Assembly (NCBI RefSeq): GCF_900114835.1
Contig: NZ_FOUJ01000004.1
Span: forward strand, 309,331-373,330
Direction: 5' to 3'
Length of the DNA stretch: 64,000 bases
Source of the DNA: Methanolobus profundi
Lineage (GTDB): Archaea; Halobacteriota; Methanosarcinia; Methanosarcinales; Methanosarcinaceae
The translations under genes were made by a program, and so were the position numbers. The notes beneath the pieces were generated by a model. It did not search any database. It saw nothing but the letters and a program-made list of their open reading frames with translations, and was not told the origin of the DNA. Of the stretch, positions 54,932 through 64,000 are shown one piece after another; positions within the stretch are counted from its first letter, which is position 1, and each line of letters begins with the position of its first letter.

Positions 54932-56314
54932 ATGCAAAAATCCGATCTACTTAAAAAGCTGCAGGATATCGTGGGGAATGAAAGGGTTTCCGCGTCTGCT
55001 GCAGAGCTTTATTGTTATTCATGTGACGCCTCTCAAGTTAGGGGCATGCCTGATTTTGTTATCAGGCCAGCAAATACTGAACAGATCTCAAAGATAGTCA
55101 GTCTTGCAAATGAGAAAGAGATCCCTGTGACCGCAAGAGGTGCAGGGACAGGACTTGCCGGTGGAGCTGTGCCGGTAGAGGGTGGCATTGTACTTGACAT
55201 GTCATCTATGAACAGGATACTTGAGATGGACCTTGGTAACCTTCAGGTCACAATTGAGCCAGGGATTGTTCAGGAAAAACTGAATGATGCACTTGAGCCA
55301 TACGGTTTCTTTTTCCCGCCAGACCCAGGAAGTTCTGCGATGTGTACCCTTGGTGGACTTATCGCTAACAATGGAAGTGGAATGAGGTCTGTTAAATACG
55401 GTACTACCAGGAATTATGTACTTGGACTTGAAGTTGTTATGGCAGATGGTACTGTGGTAAACACAGGTACCAAAGTAACAAAATCGGTTGCTGGTTATTC
55501 ATTGACCGATCTATTCGTAGGTTCTGAAGGAACTCTTGGTATCATAACAAAGGCTACATTGAAGGTAAGGGCGCTTCCAAAAGAGCGTTCCGTATTGCTT
55601 GCCTCTTTCGAGGACCCCGAGCATGCAGGAGAAGCAGTTGTAAAAGTGCTCTCCTCAGGTATTGTACCTTCAGCATGTGAGATCCTTGACAGGAACATTA
55701 TAGAGGCCATCAACACCTACGACCCGCACATCGGTCTGCCAAAGGCAGGTGCGATCCTCATGTTCGAGGTAGATGGTACTGAGAACACTGTCCGTGAAGG
55801 TATAGAGATGATCAAGGATGCATGCAGCACTCTTGCAACAAGCATCAGGGCAGCCTCGGACAAGAAGGAAAGGGATGAGATATGGGCTGCAAGGAGACTT
55901 GTAGGTGCAGCGGTGTCAAGGCTTGACCCATTGCGTACCCGTGTGTATGTAGGTGAGGATATTGGTGTCCCGATAAAGGAACTACCTGGTATGCTTCACA
56001 AGGTCGGTGAGATATCAAAGGAGTTCAAGCTCCCTATTATGACATACGGTCACATCGGTGATGGGAACCTCCATACCGGAATGTGTATCGATATGCTCAG
56101 CGATAAGGAATGGGACAAACTGACCAAGGCCGCAGACAAGATCCATCTCACAGCGATAAGTATTGGTGGAACTGTAACTGCCGAACATGGAGTTGGAAGT
56201 GCAAGGGCAGAGTACCTTGGACTTGAACTTGGCAAAGGCCTTGATGTAATGATATTGATAAAGAATGCACTTGACCCCAAGGGAATACTTAATCCCGGGA
56301 AGATGGGGGTCTGA
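54932..56314 (+). CDS. FAD-linked D-lactate/glycolate dehydrogenase
   Basis: 460 residues, GlcD/LdhD family. FAD-binding PCMH domain (about 35-215) with VTARGAGTGLAGGAVPVEGGI and PDPGSSAMCTLGGLIANNGSG, then the substrate/cap domain ending GTVTAEHGVGSARAEYL. Oxidises a 2-hydroxy acid such as D-lactate. Its stop is 2 nt from the iron-sulfur gene that follows; the two form one enzyme. TATA-like AAGTATAAATCTT lies about 30-40 bp before the ATG. Confidence 0.91.
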   Translation: MQKSDLLKKLQDIVGNERVSASAAELYCYSCDASQVRGMPDFVIRPANTEQISKIVSLANEKEIPVTARGAGTGLAGGAVPVEGGIVLDMSSMNRILEMDLGNLQVTIEPGIVQEKLNDALEPYGFFFPPDPGSSAMCTLGGLIANNGSGMRSVKYGTTRNYVLGLEVVMADGTVVNTGTKVTKSVAGYSLTDLFVGSEGTLGIITKATLKVRALPKERSVLLASFEDPEHAGEAVVKVLSSGIVPSACEILDRNIIEAINTYDPHIGLPKAGAILMFEVDGTENTVREGIEMIKDACSTLATSIRAASDKKERDEIWAARRLVGAAVSRLDPLRTRVYVGEDIGVPIKELPGMLHKVGEISKEFKLPIMTYGHIGDGNLHTGMCIDMLSDKEWDKLTKAADKIHLTAISIGGTVTAEHGVGSARAEYLGLELGKGLDVMILIKNALDPKGILNPGKMGV

Positions 56315-56316
56315 GA

Positions 56317-57375
56317 ATGAACGATTCAGATATGCGTTCAATACTGAAATGTGTCCGTTGTGGAACATGCCGCTCGGTATGCCCGGTCTTTGATGTTATC
56401 GGCTGGGAATCGGCCAGTTCCAGAGGACGTATGCTTGTTGCCCATGGGCTTTCCCAGGGAATGGAAGCTGATGAAGGTGTCTTTGATAGTATCAACACCT
56501 GTACCACATGCGGACTATGTGAACAGATGTGTCCTTCCGGAGCATCTCCTGTGAAGGTCATAGAAGATGTACGTCACCAGCTTGTACTTCAGGGCAAGAT
56601 GACCGATGCCCAGAAGCTCCTTCGTACTGATGCCATTGAGAAAGGTAATCCTCTTGGTGAGGAAAAGGACAGGATGGCATGGCTTGGAGATTCTAAAAAT
56701 GATGTCCCTGAAAAAGCTGATCATGTCTTCTTCGCAGGTTGTCTTGCTTCATACAGGTACCCTGAGCTCACAAAGAGAACTTTTGACATACTCAGGAAGT
56801 TCGGTGTGACCGTATTACAGGAAGAGGTATGTTGTGGTTCCCCGCTCCTGAGGACCGGCTCTGATCCATCAGAACTAATGTCAAAGAATCTGGAGCAGAT
56901 CCGCAAGATTGGTGCGCACACGATAATCACTGGTTGCGCAGGATGTTTCACAACTTTGAAGAATGATTATCCTGACAACATTGAAGTCGTCCATGTGGCT
57001 GAGTTCCTTGCAGACCGTCTTGCTGAGATGGACCTGAAGAAACTTGATCTAAAGGTTACATATCATGACCCATGTCACCTTGGAAGGTGCAATGGTGTCT
57101 TCGATGCACCAAGACAGATCATCAAGTCAATATGCTATCTTGAGGAAATGAAGAGCAACAGGGAAAAGTCCAAATGCTGTGGAGCAGGTGGTGGAGTGCT
57201 CAAAGGTTATCCTGAACTCTCCCTTGAGCTTTCAAAGAACAGGCTTGAAGAGATCCCTAAGGATGTCGACTATCTTGTAACTGCATGTCCTCTTTGCCGC
57301 ACGAATCTCAAACGTGGTGGTCCGAGGGTTGATGTTCTGGATATTATCGACCTGTTAGAAATGGCTATGGAATAG
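56317..57375 (+). CDS. CCG-domain iron-sulfur subunit of the hydroxy-acid dehydrogenase
   Basis: 352 residues, GlpC/HdrD type. Two N-terminal [4Fe-4S] motifs (CVRCGTCRSVCPVFD, CTTCGLCEQMCPSGA) and two CCG repeats (EVCCGSPLLRTG and KCCGAGGG, with DPCHLGR before the second). In methanogens similar subunits pass electrons to heterodisulfide or a membrane carrier, so this pair may couple D-lactate oxidation to the electron chain. Follows the flavin subunit by 2 nt; a hairpin spans its stop. Confidence 0.91.
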   Translation: MNDSDMRSILKCVRCGTCRSVCPVFDVIGWESASSRGRMLVAHGLSQGMEADEGVFDSINTCTTCGLCEQMCPSGASPVKVIEDVRHQLVLQGKMTDAQKLLRTDAIEKGNPLGEEKDRMAWLGDSKNDVPEKADHVFFAGCLASYRYPELTKRTFDILRKFGVTVLQEEVCCGSPLLRTGSDPSELMSKNLEQIRKIGAHTIITGCAGCFTTLKNDYPDNIEVVHVAEFLADRLAEMDLKKLDLKVTYHDPCHLGRCNGVFDAPRQIIKSICYLEEMKSNREKSKCCGAGGGVLKGYPELSLELSKNRLEEIPKDVDYLVTACPLCRTNLKRGGPRVDVLDIIDLLEMAME

Positions 57376-57380
57376 CCATT
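57360..57380 (+). terminator. hairpin spanning the stop codon
   Basis: AATGGCTAT-GGA-ATAGCCATT, a perfect 9-bp stem including the TAG stop, followed by TTAGTTCTCTTTTT. Confidence 0.6.
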
Positions 57381-57432
57381 TTAGTTCTCTTTTTGATAGT
57401 TGCTTATTTTAAGAATTAAAAGGGCATGCAGC

Positions 57433-58287
57433 TCATGTTCTCTTCATCTTTCTGTTCAAGGCCAGTGCCAGAAGCGCACCTGCCAGCTCAAATCCAGGTG
57501 TAGGGGAACTCTCAACTGCATTAGGTTCATCTATCTCTTCGATGTATTCTTGCACTATGATGGGTTCTGGGTCTTGTTCCAGTTCCACGTATCCATTCAT
57601 TCTTCTCAACTCTGTATAATCAACGTTCAATCTATTGATGATAAGGTATGTGGGGTATCTTCCACCATCAATATTTGCTCCAAGTGCTTCGTAGACAATT
57701 GAGTTTCCGTCATTTGACCAGTAGACTTCATAGATTGCTGCTCTGTCCCATTCCATAGGGTTTTCTCTGGTACTTTCGATATAAAAATGCAACAATTCCC
57801 TGTGCAGCACTGTATTGTTGTTCACGGAGCATATGTCTATGACATATTGTCCATTCCTACAATCCTCTGAGAAGACTACTCTTGGAGCAGCATACATTTT
57901 GCTGTCAGGGGAGAACGCAACAGGATAGTATCCTGTGGTAATTATGTTCTTAATGTTAGTGTCATTTCCAGTTATTGTATTGCTTATAAAAAAATCTTCG
58001 TCATGTGCACCTATCCATCTCAAAACAACGCTATAATTGCCATCTGGGCTGGTTGTTGTTCGTGGAGTGAACTTCTGAGCTAAGTTGATCTGTGAGTGCT
58101 CTCCATCCTCGCTATAGGCAATGATCTGGTGGGCTTCAATACTATCTGGATTTGTGTATGAGTGGGAGTAAAATGAATCCTCACTGATATTTTCATCGAT
58201 GCCTATTATGGGGCTTGCAATTGATAGTTGTGTCAGGATGCATAGGGTTAATAATATGAGGGCCAACAATTTGTATTTCATTAGCAT
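57433..58287 (-). CDS. secreted protein with PGF-CTERM-like tail
   Basis: 284 residues, unknown family. Signal segment (about 5-25, ALILLTLCILTQLSIAS) and a beta-rich body with SPDGNYSVVLRW and FSPDSKMYAA, patterns seen in WD/TolB-like beta-propellers. C-terminus TPGFELAGALLALALNRKMKRT has the PGF motif, a hydrophobic stretch and a basic end, the archaeosortase sorting signal. It should be attached to the cell surface after processing. Start may be Met1 or Met3. Single gene between two unrelated units. Confidence 0.78.
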   Translation of the reverse strand: MLMKYKLLALILLTLCILTQLSIASPIIGIDENISEDSFYSHSYTNPDSIEAHQIIAYSEDGEHSQINLAQKFTPRTTTSPDGNYSVVLRWIGAHDEDFFISNTITGNDTNIKNIITTGYYPVAFSPDSKMYAAPRVVFSEDCRNGQYVIDICSVNNNTVLHRELLHFYIESTRENPMEWDRAAIYEVYWSNDGNSIVYEALGANIDGGRYPTYLIINRLNVDYTELRRMNGYVELEQDPEPIIVQEYIEEIDEPNAVESSPTPGFELAGALLALALNRKMKRT

Positions 58288-58369
58288 ACCTTCTATTTTT
58301 TATATAAAGTATAATTTGAAATACAGTAATCGTAACTGTGTTAAAAAGGTTACGATTTTCTTCTGCGGA

Positions 58370-60223
58370 TCACCAACCTCTTTTTCCACCTTTTTTCCTG
58401 CTTATGAGGCAGTTCCAGGAATTGCCTACAAGATCAAGTCTGTCAGCGCGTTTCAATCCTTCATAGACAAGGTTGTAGTTCCCGGGCTCCTTGTAGTGCA
58501 GCATCGCTCTCTGTATGCTCTTTTCCTTTGCTGATGTTGCCACATATATCTTCTTCCCGGTGAATGGGTCGATTCCAGTGTGGAACATACATGTTGCAGA
58601 TGTCATAGGAGTTGGTGTGAAATCCTGCACCTGTCTGGTGTATCTGCCGGTGTCCCTGATGTATTCTGCGGTCTCTATCATATCCTTGAGGGTACATCCA
58701 GGATGACTTGACATGAGGAACGCAACGAGGTACTGGTCTTTCCCCAGTTTCTTGTTTATCTCCTTGTACTTCTCCTCAAATCTCTCAAAGATCTCCCTGT
58801 CCGGTTTCTTCATAACATCTGTCACATGGTCAGTGTAGTGCTCCGGCGCGACCTTCAGTTGTCCACTTACGTGGTGAGCACATAGTTCTTCCATGTATTC
58901 TTCATCAAGCAGGGCGAGGTCGTAACGGACACCATAACCGACGAATACCTTTTTGATCCCTGGCAGGTTCCTGAGTCTGCGCATGAGCTCTATAAGCTTC
59001 TTGTGACTTGTGTCAAGGGAAGGGCAGGCCTTAGGGTAGATGCAGACCTTGTCCTTACATACTCCCTTTTCCTCCCAGTTCTTGCAGTCCATTCCATACA
59101 TATTGGCAGATGGTCCGCCAAGTCCGTTGATTGTGCCTTTGAATCCTTTCATATCTCTGAAGCTTTCGGCTTCTCTGAGTATTGATTCGATGCTGCGGCT
59201 GCGTATCATTCTTCCCTGATGCAGGGCAATGGCACAGAAAGAGCATGCTCCAAAGCATCCTCTGTGGGTGTTAATTGAGAATTTCACCATGTCAAGGGCA
59301 GGGACCTCCTCTTTGTATGATGGATGTGTCTCACGTGTGAATGGAAGTTCATAGACGTGGTCCAGTTCCTCTGTTGTCAGAGGACGCATTGGCTTGTTCT
59401 GGACTACCACTGTCTTTGGATGTACCTGTATGATATCATGACCTCGTATGTGGTCCTGTTCCTGGTATACCGTTTTGAAGGTCTTTGCATAGAGTTCCTT
59501 GTCCTTAGAGACCTCGACATATGGTGCGATCTCGATGCGGTCCTTCAGGAGTTCTTCTCTTTTGGCTTTCCATGTCTTGATGTCTATTTTCCAGGCTGTT
59601 CCTTCAATGTCAGTTATCTCTGATACGGGAGTTCCTTTGTTCAGTCTGTCTGCTATCTCCAGTATCTGGAGTTCTCCCATTCCGTAAACAAGGAGGTCAG
59701 CAGGTGCATCTGCAAGGATGGACTGGCGCACTTTGTCGGACCAGTAATCGTATTGTGCGAAACGGCGGAGTGAGGCTTCAATTCCACCAACTATCCTTGG
59801 CACATCTGGATATGCTTCTCTCAGGCGGTTGGAATACACAAGCGTGGCTCTGTTAGGACGGAGTCCCGGTTCATTTCCAGGTGAATATGCATCATCATGG
59901 CGCAATCTCTTAGATGGGGTGTAGTTGCTGACCATGGAGTCTGTGTTACCTGCACTGATGGCGAAGAAGAGGCGTGGCTTTCCCAGTTTCTTGAAATCCT
60001 CTACATCATCCCATTTAGGTTGTGAGATCACTCCTACTCTGTATCCTGCATCTTCCAGTACTCTACCTATGATACTTGTTCCAAATCCTGGATGGTCTAC
60101 GTAGGTATCACCGGTGACGATTATAACGTCAAGTTCATCCCAGCCTTTGTTTTTGGCTTCTTCGATACTCATCGGGAGGAACTTTGAGGTATCAGCTCTT
60201 CCGCTCTTTTTATTGTGTTTCAT
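58370..60223 (-). CDS. YgiQ-family radical SAM protein
   Basis: 617 residues. N-terminal domain (about 30-230) with DVIIVTGDTYVDHPGFGTS; radical SAM core (about 300-520) with the C-x3-C-x2-C cluster motif CFGACSFC and GGPSANMYGMDCKN. Large conserved family whose reaction is not known. C-terminal basic tail SRKKGGKRGW. Convergent neighbours suggest a small operon with the MBL and TatD genes upstream (gaps of 9 and 31 bp). Confidence 0.91.
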   Translation of the reverse strand: MKHNKKSGRADTSKFLPMSIEEAKNKGWDELDVIIVTGDTYVDHPGFGTSIIGRVLEDAGYRVGVISQPKWDDVEDFKKLGKPRLFFAISAGNTDSMVSNYTPSKRLRHDDAYSPGNEPGLRPNRATLVYSNRLREAYPDVPRIVGGIEASLRRFAQYDYWSDKVRQSILADAPADLLVYGMGELQILEIADRLNKGTPVSEITDIEGTAWKIDIKTWKAKREELLKDRIEIAPYVEVSKDKELYAKTFKTVYQEQDHIRGHDIIQVHPKTVVVQNKPMRPLTTEELDHVYELPFTRETHPSYKEEVPALDMVKFSINTHRGCFGACSFCAIALHQGRMIRSRSIESILREAESFRDMKGFKGTINGLGGPSANMYGMDCKNWEEKGVCKDKVCIYPKACPSLDTSHKKLIELMRRLRNLPGIKKVFVGYGVRYDLALLDEEYMEELCAHHVSGQLKVAPEHYTDHVTDVMKKPDREIFERFEEKYKEINKKLGKDQYLVAFLMSSHPGCTLKDMIETAEYIRDTGRYTRQVQDFTPTPMTSATCMFHTGIDPFTGKKIYVATSAKEKSIQRAMLHYKEPGNYNLVYEGLKRADRLDLVGNSWNCLISRKKGGKRGW

Positions 60224-60232
60224 GTTGGGTCC

Positions 60233-60871
60233 TTATAGGAGCATGCTTTTGGACATGCGTAATGAGAATTGTATTTGTGTGTTGACATCATTGCTTGTCA
60301 CTTCTCCATGTCCCGGGTAAAGTGTTTTGACATCAAGTTGCACAAGTTTATTGATCGAATCGGTCAGCTGTGAACGACTGCCGCCTTCAAAGTCGGTCCT
60401 TCCGATACTTCCGTTAGGGAACACCGTATCCCCTGAAAAGAGGCTTTTGGACTTTGTCTCGTAGAGGCAGATGCCTCCCGGAGTATGTCCGGGTGTGTGG
60501 ATCACTTCCAGTTCCTCTTCCTCACTTACGGGTATTTTGTCACCTTCACTTAGGAGAATATCAGGCTCAAAAGCTGGTGCCTTGTATCCGAACATTGCGG
60601 AGGCGCTTACTCTGTCATTCTTGAGAAAAGGTGCATCTTCTTTGTGAATAGCTATCTTTGCACCACTTTGGTTCGCTATCTCCTGTGCTGATGCTGTATG
60701 GTCATAGTGGCAGTGGGTAAGTATGATGAGTTCAAGGTCCTTGATATCTATATTCTCACTAATGGCTGAGATGAGTCCTTCTGTGCTCATTCCTGTATCT
60801 ATCAGTATCTTTCCATTGATGAGGTATGAATTGGCATCGTAAAGGCCTATGTTGAAATGTTTGACCTGCAT
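60233..60871 (-). CDS. metallo-beta-lactamase fold hydrolase
   Basis: 212 residues, glyoxalase II-like. Metal ligands in order: THCHYDH (H-x-H-x-D-H), HTPGHTPGG, FSGDTVF and PGHG near the C-terminus. Small members like this hydrolyse thioesters or serve as phosphodiesterases. It ends 9 bp before ygiQ on the same strand and starts 31 bp after the TatD gene, so the three are probably one operon. Substrate unclear. Confidence 0.87.
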   Translation of the reverse strand: MQVKHFNIGLYDANSYLINGKILIDTGMSTEGLISAISENIDIKDLELIILTHCHYDHTASAQEIANQSGAKIAIHKEDAPFLKNDRVSASAMFGYKAPAFEPDILLSEGDKIPVSEEEELEVIHTPGHTPGGICLYETKSKSLFSGDTVFPNGSIGRTDFEGGSRSQLTDSINKLVQLDVKTLYPGHGEVTSNDVNTQIQFSLRMSKSMLL

Positions 60872-60902
60872 GTAATTTCTCCTGTGTCAAAAAAGAATGG
60901 GT

Positions 60903-61661
60903 TCAGAGTTCAAATGCCCTGCGGGTATTTTGTACTGTCGCCATGGCTATTTCAGTTTCATCTATTCCTTTGAGACTGGCTATGACCGGTACAGAATCGA
61001 GGACAAAGGCCGGTTCGTTCCTGCCTTTCCGTGGTGAGAGGTATGGGCTGTCGGTCTCTATGAGCATGTGCTCAAGAGGCAGGTTCTTTGCTATCTCTTT
61101 ATGGTGCTCTGAGAAGCAGACAAGTGTTGGTACTGATACATAGTGTCCTGCATCGACTATGTTCTTCATGGTCTCAATTGAGCCGCCATAGCAGTGAAAG
61201 ACAACTCGGTTCAGGTCCTTTGTCATTTCCAGTGCAAGTTCTTCTCCGTCCCGGCCATGTATGACCAGGGTCTTGTTGTATCTGTCTGCAATATCGATGA
61301 CCTTGCTGAAGACCTCTTCCTGTCTTTTCCTTCCGGCATCTGTTGTACAGTAATAGAAATCAAGTCCTGCTTCTCCTATCCCCACGGCCTTATCGACATT
61401 CCGTTCCATCTGTGCCAGTATCTGCTTGATTTTTTCTTCGTTGGCTTCAGGGACCATCTGAGGACTGAGTCCCAGGGTAGCATGGATATGATCGTATCTT
61501 TTAGCGAGCTCAAGGGAATCTGCATTGGTCTTGTAGTCTATGCCGGAATTTATCATTGTGACCACACCACTGGCCCTTGCTCTCTCTATTGTCTCATGCC
61601 TGTCCTTGTTGAATTTTGGAAAATCAAGGTGGCAATGGGAATCTATTACTTCATATTTCAT
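60903..61661 (-). CDS. TatD-family metal-dependent DNase
   Basis: 252 residues. TIM barrel with metal ligands DSHCHLDFPKF, GIGEAGLDFYY (Glu), VIHGRDGE (His), VFHCYGG (His) and IETDSPYLSP (Asp). TatD enzymes act on DNA, possibly in repair or turnover. First gene of the TatD-MBL-YgiQ group. Separated by 135 bp, holding a terminator, from leuA upstream. Confidence 0.92.
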   Translation of the reverse strand: MKYEVIDSHCHLDFPKFNKDRHETIERARASGVVTMINSGIDYKTNADSLELAKRYDHIHATLGLSPQMVPEANEEKIKQILAQMERNVDKAVGIGEAGLDFYYCTTDAGRKRQEEVFSKVIDIADRYNKTLVIHGRDGEELALEMTKDLNRVVFHCYGGSIETMKNIVDAGHYVSVPTLVCFSEHHKEIAKNLPLEHMLIETDSPYLSPRKGRNEPAFVLDSVPVIASLKGIDETEIAMATVQNTRRAFEL

Positions 61662-61762
61662 GTGTACTCATTTATGGACTTATTATATAGATATGAACCT
61701 GTGATCCTGGCATGTTCAAAAACAGAGTTCAAAGGTCGATAAAAAAAGAAAGGATCTGAGAA

Positions 61763-61777
61763 CCGTGGTATCCACGG
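61763..61777 (-). terminator. hairpin terminator after leuA
   Basis: CCGTGG-TAT-CCACGG, extended by GAG/CTC, and followed on the minus strand by a run TTTCTTTTTTT at 61749-61738. Confidence 0.75.
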
Positions 61778-61796
61778 CCTCGGTTACCAATTTAAG

Positions 61797-63360
61797 TTAT
61801 TCCATGCTCCAGAGCTTCTTTTTGTCAAGAAGCAGGTTGATGGCTGTTATGAGTGCGTCCACGGATGCGGTTGCGATATCTGCGCTGGCAGATTGCGCAC
61901 TGGCCACACGTCCTTCTTCGTCCTCAACAGAGATGGTTACCTCTGCAAGGGCGTCACTTCCGCCTGTAATGGCTTCAAGAGCGAAGTCGCGTACTTTTAC
62001 CTTCGTGTATTCGCCGATCATAAGTTCTACTGCTTTGAGGGCAGCATCGATGGGTCCTACTCCGTAGTTGGATGCAACTGCTTCCTGGTCTCCGATACTG
62101 GCCCTGACAACGGCTGTTGGTGTTGTGAGGTTGCCTGTCATAACAGAGAACTCTTTCAGGATGATGGTCTCGTTTCCGAGGTTCCTTCCAAGGACGGCTG
62201 ATGCGACTGCATGGAGATCCGCATCACATATGCGCTTACCTTTGTTCGCTATGTCCTTGATCTGGGCAAGTATCTCATTCAGTTGCTCATCGGTGGTCTC
62301 GATTCCCATGTCTTCAAGGGACTTCTTGACCGCATGCTTTCCTGCATGTTTTCCTATGACTATACGGCGCTTGTGACCTACCATTTCCGGGGTCATGATG
62401 CCGGGCTCGAATGTATCGGATTTTTCGAGTACGCCGTGGGTGTGTATGCCTGATTCGTGTGCGAATGCATTGTCACCGACAATTGGTGTGTTTGCAGGCA
62501 TGTGTATGCCAGTGTAGTTCTCCACCATTTTTGCAGTTTCAAGCAGATACTCTGTATTGATGTTTGTCTTTGCACCATATATGGATTGAAGACACATCAC
62601 GACCTCAGCAAGGTTCGCGTTACCGGCACGTTCTCCGATGCCGTTCACAGTTACCTGTATCTGGCTTGCACCGGCTTCTGCTGCCATAAGGCTGTTAGCA
62701 ACTGCTATTCCAAAGTCATTGTGGCAATGGACGTCAATTGGTATGTTCACATGAGTGTTGATATTCTTTACAAGCTCGTACATGGACGAAGGTGACATTA
62801 CGCCTACTGTATCAGGTACGTTTATTATGTCACAGCCTGCTCCTTCTACGGCCTGGTACACTTCTATTAGATAGTCAAGGTCGGTCCTTGTGGCGTCCAT
62901 GGCTGAGAACATACATTTTGCGCCATGGTCCTTGATGTATTCAACGGCATCTACTGCCATTGCAAGTACTTCTTCCCTGCTTTTCTTTATAGTATGTATC
63001 CTCTGGATGTCAGAGGTTGATACAAAGGTGTGTACCATATCAACATTACAATCTATACATGCATCCAGGTCTTTGGTTAGGACGCGGGCAAGACCACAGA
63101 CATCGAGACTCAGACCTTCGTTGGCTATGGCTCTTACATTTTGCTTTTCGCCTTCCGAAGAGACCGGGAAACCAGCTTCGATCACATCTACGCCAAGTTT
63201 GTCCAGTTGGCGGGCAATCTTAAGCTTTTGATCGTTGGTGAGTGATACGCCAGGTGTTTGTTCACCGTCGCGCAGTGTCGTGTCAAAAATAGTCTTGTGT
63301 TTATCTATAAGTGGTTTATCGCTGTAAAAAGCGATCCCTCAGTTCTACGGTTGAATTCAT
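61797..63360 (-). CDS. leuA: 2-isopropylmalate synthase, with an apparent +1 frameshift near the start
   Basis: First step of leucine synthesis: acetyl-CoA plus 2-oxoisovalerate. From [16 protein letters not shown] through VHCHNDFG and GKHAGKHAV to the LeuA dimer domain ([19 protein letters not shown]). EAGFPVSS and GLAR fit LeuA better than CimA. The frame holding the conserved part has no ATG/GTG/TTG between an upstream TGA and FDTTLRD; a good ATG at 63360 reads [11 protein letters not shown] in another frame. Removing one T from TTTTT (63326-63330) joins the two into about 520 residues ([18 protein letters not shown]). Either an extra base or a real shift. Confidence 0.85.
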
Positions 63361-63663
63361 ATTAATCACATCGCCTTGTAACTTATGTTATAAATAGCCT
63401 CCGTAGTACATCAGTCTTTCCGTGAATTTCTATAATGTAATATTGTCTGTATCCTCAAAATTTCTATTGAATTCTTCAACGTTCTCCGCAACACTTTTAT
63501 AGTAAGTCTGTTATGTAAGGGTGCTCGCGAGGAGCTCACTGGTGCGGTGCTCGCATCGGAAAACTTGCTCGTGGGAAACATTCGATGAAGTAATAATTTC
63601 ATTTCATCAGGCTGGTGTTTACAAAGGTCCATCCTTTGCCTTCGGATCTCTTGATCCGGAAGG

Positions 63664-63672
63664 TATATATAC
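63664..63672 (+). promoter_or_regulatory. probable main rRNA promoter; rest of the 570-bp upstream region
   Basis: TATATATAC, about 270 bp before 16S, predicts a start near 63695. An imperfect hairpin (63639-63663) abuts it. A second box TTTTATAG at 63495-63502 and two GGTGCTCGC copies (63520, 63546) lie upstream and may be another promoter or activation sites. The open frames here do not look like genes. Confidence 0.5.
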
Positions 63673-63742
63673 GATGGCAGCCTTTGAAGGAGTCCGCGCA
63701 AATCGCGCGAAAACACTTACAATCACCGCCTTTAACAAGTGG

Positions 63743-63763
63743 AGACAGAAGCTTTTTCTGTCT
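63743..63763 (+). other. hairpin in the rRNA leader
   Basis: AGACAGAA and TTCTGTCT pair around a 5-nt loop. A second small stem CTCTC-AAT-GAGAG lies near 63859-63871. They fit a leader that is processed away from 16S. Confidence 0.4.
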
Positions 63764-63932
63764 GACGTTGGATTTGGCAGTTCGGTTAATTCTGACCGGT
63801 AGTGTATAACTACAAACAATTAAGGAATTAACCAAACTATGTGCAAATAGGAAATATTCTCTCAATGAGAGTTCTTTCCGACTGATTCCTAAATGACTTC
63901 CAAAATAACATATTCTTTGTGTGTGATCAACA

Positions 63933-64000
63933 ATTCTGGTTGATCCTGCCAGAGGTCACTGCTATCAGTATTCGACTAAGCCATGCGAGTCAAATGTTCT
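63933..64000 (+). rRNA. 16S ribosomal RNA, 5' end only
   Basis: Begins ATTCTGGTTGATCCTGCCAG, the standard archaeal 16S opening, and continues with AGGTCACTGCTATC and CATGCGAGTC. The rest of the gene lies beyond the window. The phylogenetic signal in 68 bases is small, but it is clearly archaeal. Confidence 0.97.

Noticed and set aside
63521..63865. Open frames in the rRNA leader
   Set aside because: They overlap the promoter and leader hairpins in several frames and have no ribosome sites.

Overview
The window is chromosomal DNA from a methanogenic archaeon. Best placement is the Methanosarcinales, probably near Methanolobus or Methanococcoides; this is inferred from gene content, not from a search. 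Support: an archaeal 16S rRNA 5' end at the right edge, a four-subunit pyruvate:ferredoxin oxidoreductase operon, archaeosine synthase, archaeal DnaG, an RPA-type ssDNA-binding protein, Rnl3-type RNA ligase, HerA-NurA, UPF0058/UPF0200/UPF0201 proteins, PGF-type surface proteins, archaeal TATA boxes at about -25, and several leaderless-looking starts.

Layout. 1-2 kb: cysteine synthesis (cysK, cysE) behind a perfect 8-3-8 palindrome. 2-13 kb: a Vms1-like peptidyl-tRNA hydrolase, PsiE protein, methyltransferase, a tandem pair of ferredoxin-type aldo/keto reductases, a QueG-like iron-sulfur protein and a tandem pair of SulP anion transporters. 13-20 kb: accessory-looking genes (AT-rich orphan membrane protein, AlkD, double GNAT, flavoprotein, 933-residue beta-helix surface protein). 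20-31 kb: nth, porCDAB, dus, a UPF0200/UPF0201/TIM-barrel operon, a 56-residue ribbon-helix-helix protein, tRNA-Lys(CUU), an RDD protein, and nurA-herA. 31-41 kb: a sodium:solute symporter, a MetE-core protein with an unusual zinc site, a subtilase preceded by an orphan copy of its C-terminal domain, SpoIIM, a KaiC-like ATPase with a small partner, and a SelB-like GTPase. 41-50 kb: a nucleic-acid neighbourhood (Rnl3 RNA ligase, three CBS proteins, RPA, KptA, RtcA) and a flavin disulfide reductase. 50-58 kb: dnaG, UPF0058, RimI, arcS, a D-lactate/glycolate dehydrogenase pair and a PGF-CTERM-like protein. 58-64 kb: YgiQ, metallo-beta-lactamase, TatD, leuA, then the rRNA promoter, leader and first 68 bases of 16S rRNA.

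Three places break the normal reading: cysK has no ATG/GTG/TTG start in its open frame, leuA needs a one-base shift at a run of five T near codon 12, and 44.1-44.7 kb carries successive protein-like fragments in different frames. They are either real lesions or recoding, or base errors in the assembly. No insertion sequence, CRISPR array, prophage or clear defence system was seen. The most promising unexplained features are the broken gene at 44 kb, the alternative hairpins before the UPF0058 gene, the H-x-H zinc site in the MetE-like protein, the orphan subtilase domain, and several clean palindromes placed at predicted transcription starts.
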